Shown piece after piece: positions 63,168 through 64,000 of a stretch of 64,000 bases of DNA; within the stretch, counting starts at the first letter, position 1, and each line of letters begins with the position of its first letter. Made by a program: the position numbers and the translations under genes. The stretch is from Cristatella mucedo (taxonomy: Eukaryota > Bryozoa > Phylactolaemata > Cristatellidae): positions 765,001 to 829,000 of the forward strand of contig WPIO01000031.1 of the NCBI GenBank assembly GCA_009760855.2, read 5' to 3'. The notes under the pieces are model-generated. The model was not told the origin of the DNA and did no database searches. It worked only from the letters and a program-made list of their open reading frames with translations.

Positions 63168-63607
63168 CAGCTTCTTTAAGAGCAACTCAAAAAGTCCAAC
63201 TCCACTTATTTCAGCTAGTTTCTGAAACCCCATAAAGTACTCTTTAATCACTGCCCTGTCCTTGTGTGAAGTTCCATTAAAAGAAGGACCATGGTCATTT
63301 ACTTGTAGTGGCTGACATCCGGCGTGCAATTCAGGGTATTGTCGTAGTATTTCTGTATTAGTAATATCTCCCAAAGTACGATTAGAAATTATTGTTATCA
63401 ATTAATTTTGTTTCTGCATTACGAATGCGACCCAAAAATTCGGCCATTGTAAGATCGAACGTAGTATGTAACCGAACTTCACAAAGAAACATTCCATTTC
63501 CACGAACACAGAGCGTATCGGAATTATTGCGAGAGGCCGTATTCCTCACTGTTAGATACGATTGCCACGCTCCATTCAAACTCGGCGTGGTAATGAGCCG
63601 TCTTTTT
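63168..63607 (-). CDS. Two candidate exons of an unrecognised gene
   Basis: Candidate exons are 63607-63423 and 63352-63168, each 185 nt. They have an acceptor (TTTACTAG), a short 70-nt intron (GTAATG..ATACAG), and a strong donor (CTG|GTACGT at 63167). Joined, they keep an open frame of about 123 residues with protein-like composition ('LCEVRLHTTFDLTMAEFLG', 'VNDHGPSFNG', 'EYFMGFQKLAEISGVGLF'). No initiator ATG is evident, so exons beyond the window would be needed. I recognise no family. Alternatively this is a decayed gene with a frameshift near 63390. Confidence 0.4.
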
Positions 63608-63869
63608 CTAGTAAAGCTCGCGTCTATTTGTAAAGATTTGAGCCGGTTTTAAGACGTCATCCTAGCTCCGTCTAGTTCAGCAGGTGCTTTAAGTGGTTTC
63701 TTGACTGTTTTCGCTCCTCCAAAGTCTTATTTAAGTATTGCCAACTGCTGAAGCCCTCGACGTTAGTCTTATTTTTATTCAACCAAATAACGCAACATAA
63801 TCAGCATACGGCATTCTGACTGTTCGGAATACATAAGGAGCCACGTTCTGAGCATCATTTCTCCATTTG

Positions 63870-63992
63870 TCAGCGTCTTTGATTTTACTCACCATTCAAT
63901 TTCATTTTCCTTTGCAGCAAATGTAAAGCGCCTACAGAGAGATTAAGTTCTCTAAGGCGCTTTATCAAGTGCATTATTATTATTATTATGTC
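63870..63992 (+). mobile_element. LINE 3' terminus
   Basis: CCTTTGCAGCAAATGTAAAGC, GATTAAGTTCTCTAAGGCGC and a final ATT-repeat tail match 62490-62592 almost base for base. Confidence 0.85.
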
Positions 63993-64000
63993 TTGGTATA

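Overview
This window is nuclear DNA of an invertebrate-type animal. The three main genes are broken by spliceosomal introns with GT..AG borders. Introns and spacers are full of long dinucleotide repeats, pieces of a non-LTR retrotransposon, tRNA-derived SINEs and one solo LTR. There is no operon, ribosome-binding-site, CRISPR or phage organisation. The species cannot be named from sequence alone.

Layout. Positions 1-3286 hold a LINE tail, interspersed repeats and one possible orphan exon (1377-1658). Positions 3287-32127 (+) carry a 21-exon P4-ATPase of the ATP10 (class 5) type, 1344 residues, reconstructed in one continuous frame with conserved motifs in order. Positions 32128-34681 are the spacer between two converging genes, with a poly(A) signal for each. 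Positions 34682-40168 (-) carry a 14-exon calnexin of 608 residues; its short last exon supplies a basic ER-retention tail. Positions 40169-46205 are spacer with one weak single-exon candidate. Positions 46206-57269 (-) carry a 7-exon lysosomal alpha-galactosidase of 411 residues. Positions 57270-64000 hold SINEs, LINE fragments, a 1268-bp solo LTR with a 4-bp target duplication, and two possible exons of an unrecognised gene (63168-63607, -).

The genes do not form a functional unit in the bacterial sense. All three products belong to the endomembrane system: a phospholipid flippase, an ER glycoprotein chaperone and a lysosomal glycosidase whose folding would normally use the calnexin cycle. 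I treat their adjacency as chance.

I found no convincing new multi-gene system. The most useful observations are: (1) a tRNA-derived SINE whose 3' end matches the 3' end of the resident LINE, suggesting a SINE/LINE mobilisation pair; (2) long pyrimidine or purine microsatellites just downstream of several 5' splice sites, including an intron that is about 90% polypyrimidine; (3) the solo LTR; (4) the calnexin terminal exon, easily missed because a stop codon overlaps its donor site; (5) an N-myristoylation-like start on the flippase; (6) two groups of spliced candidate exons with no recognised family.
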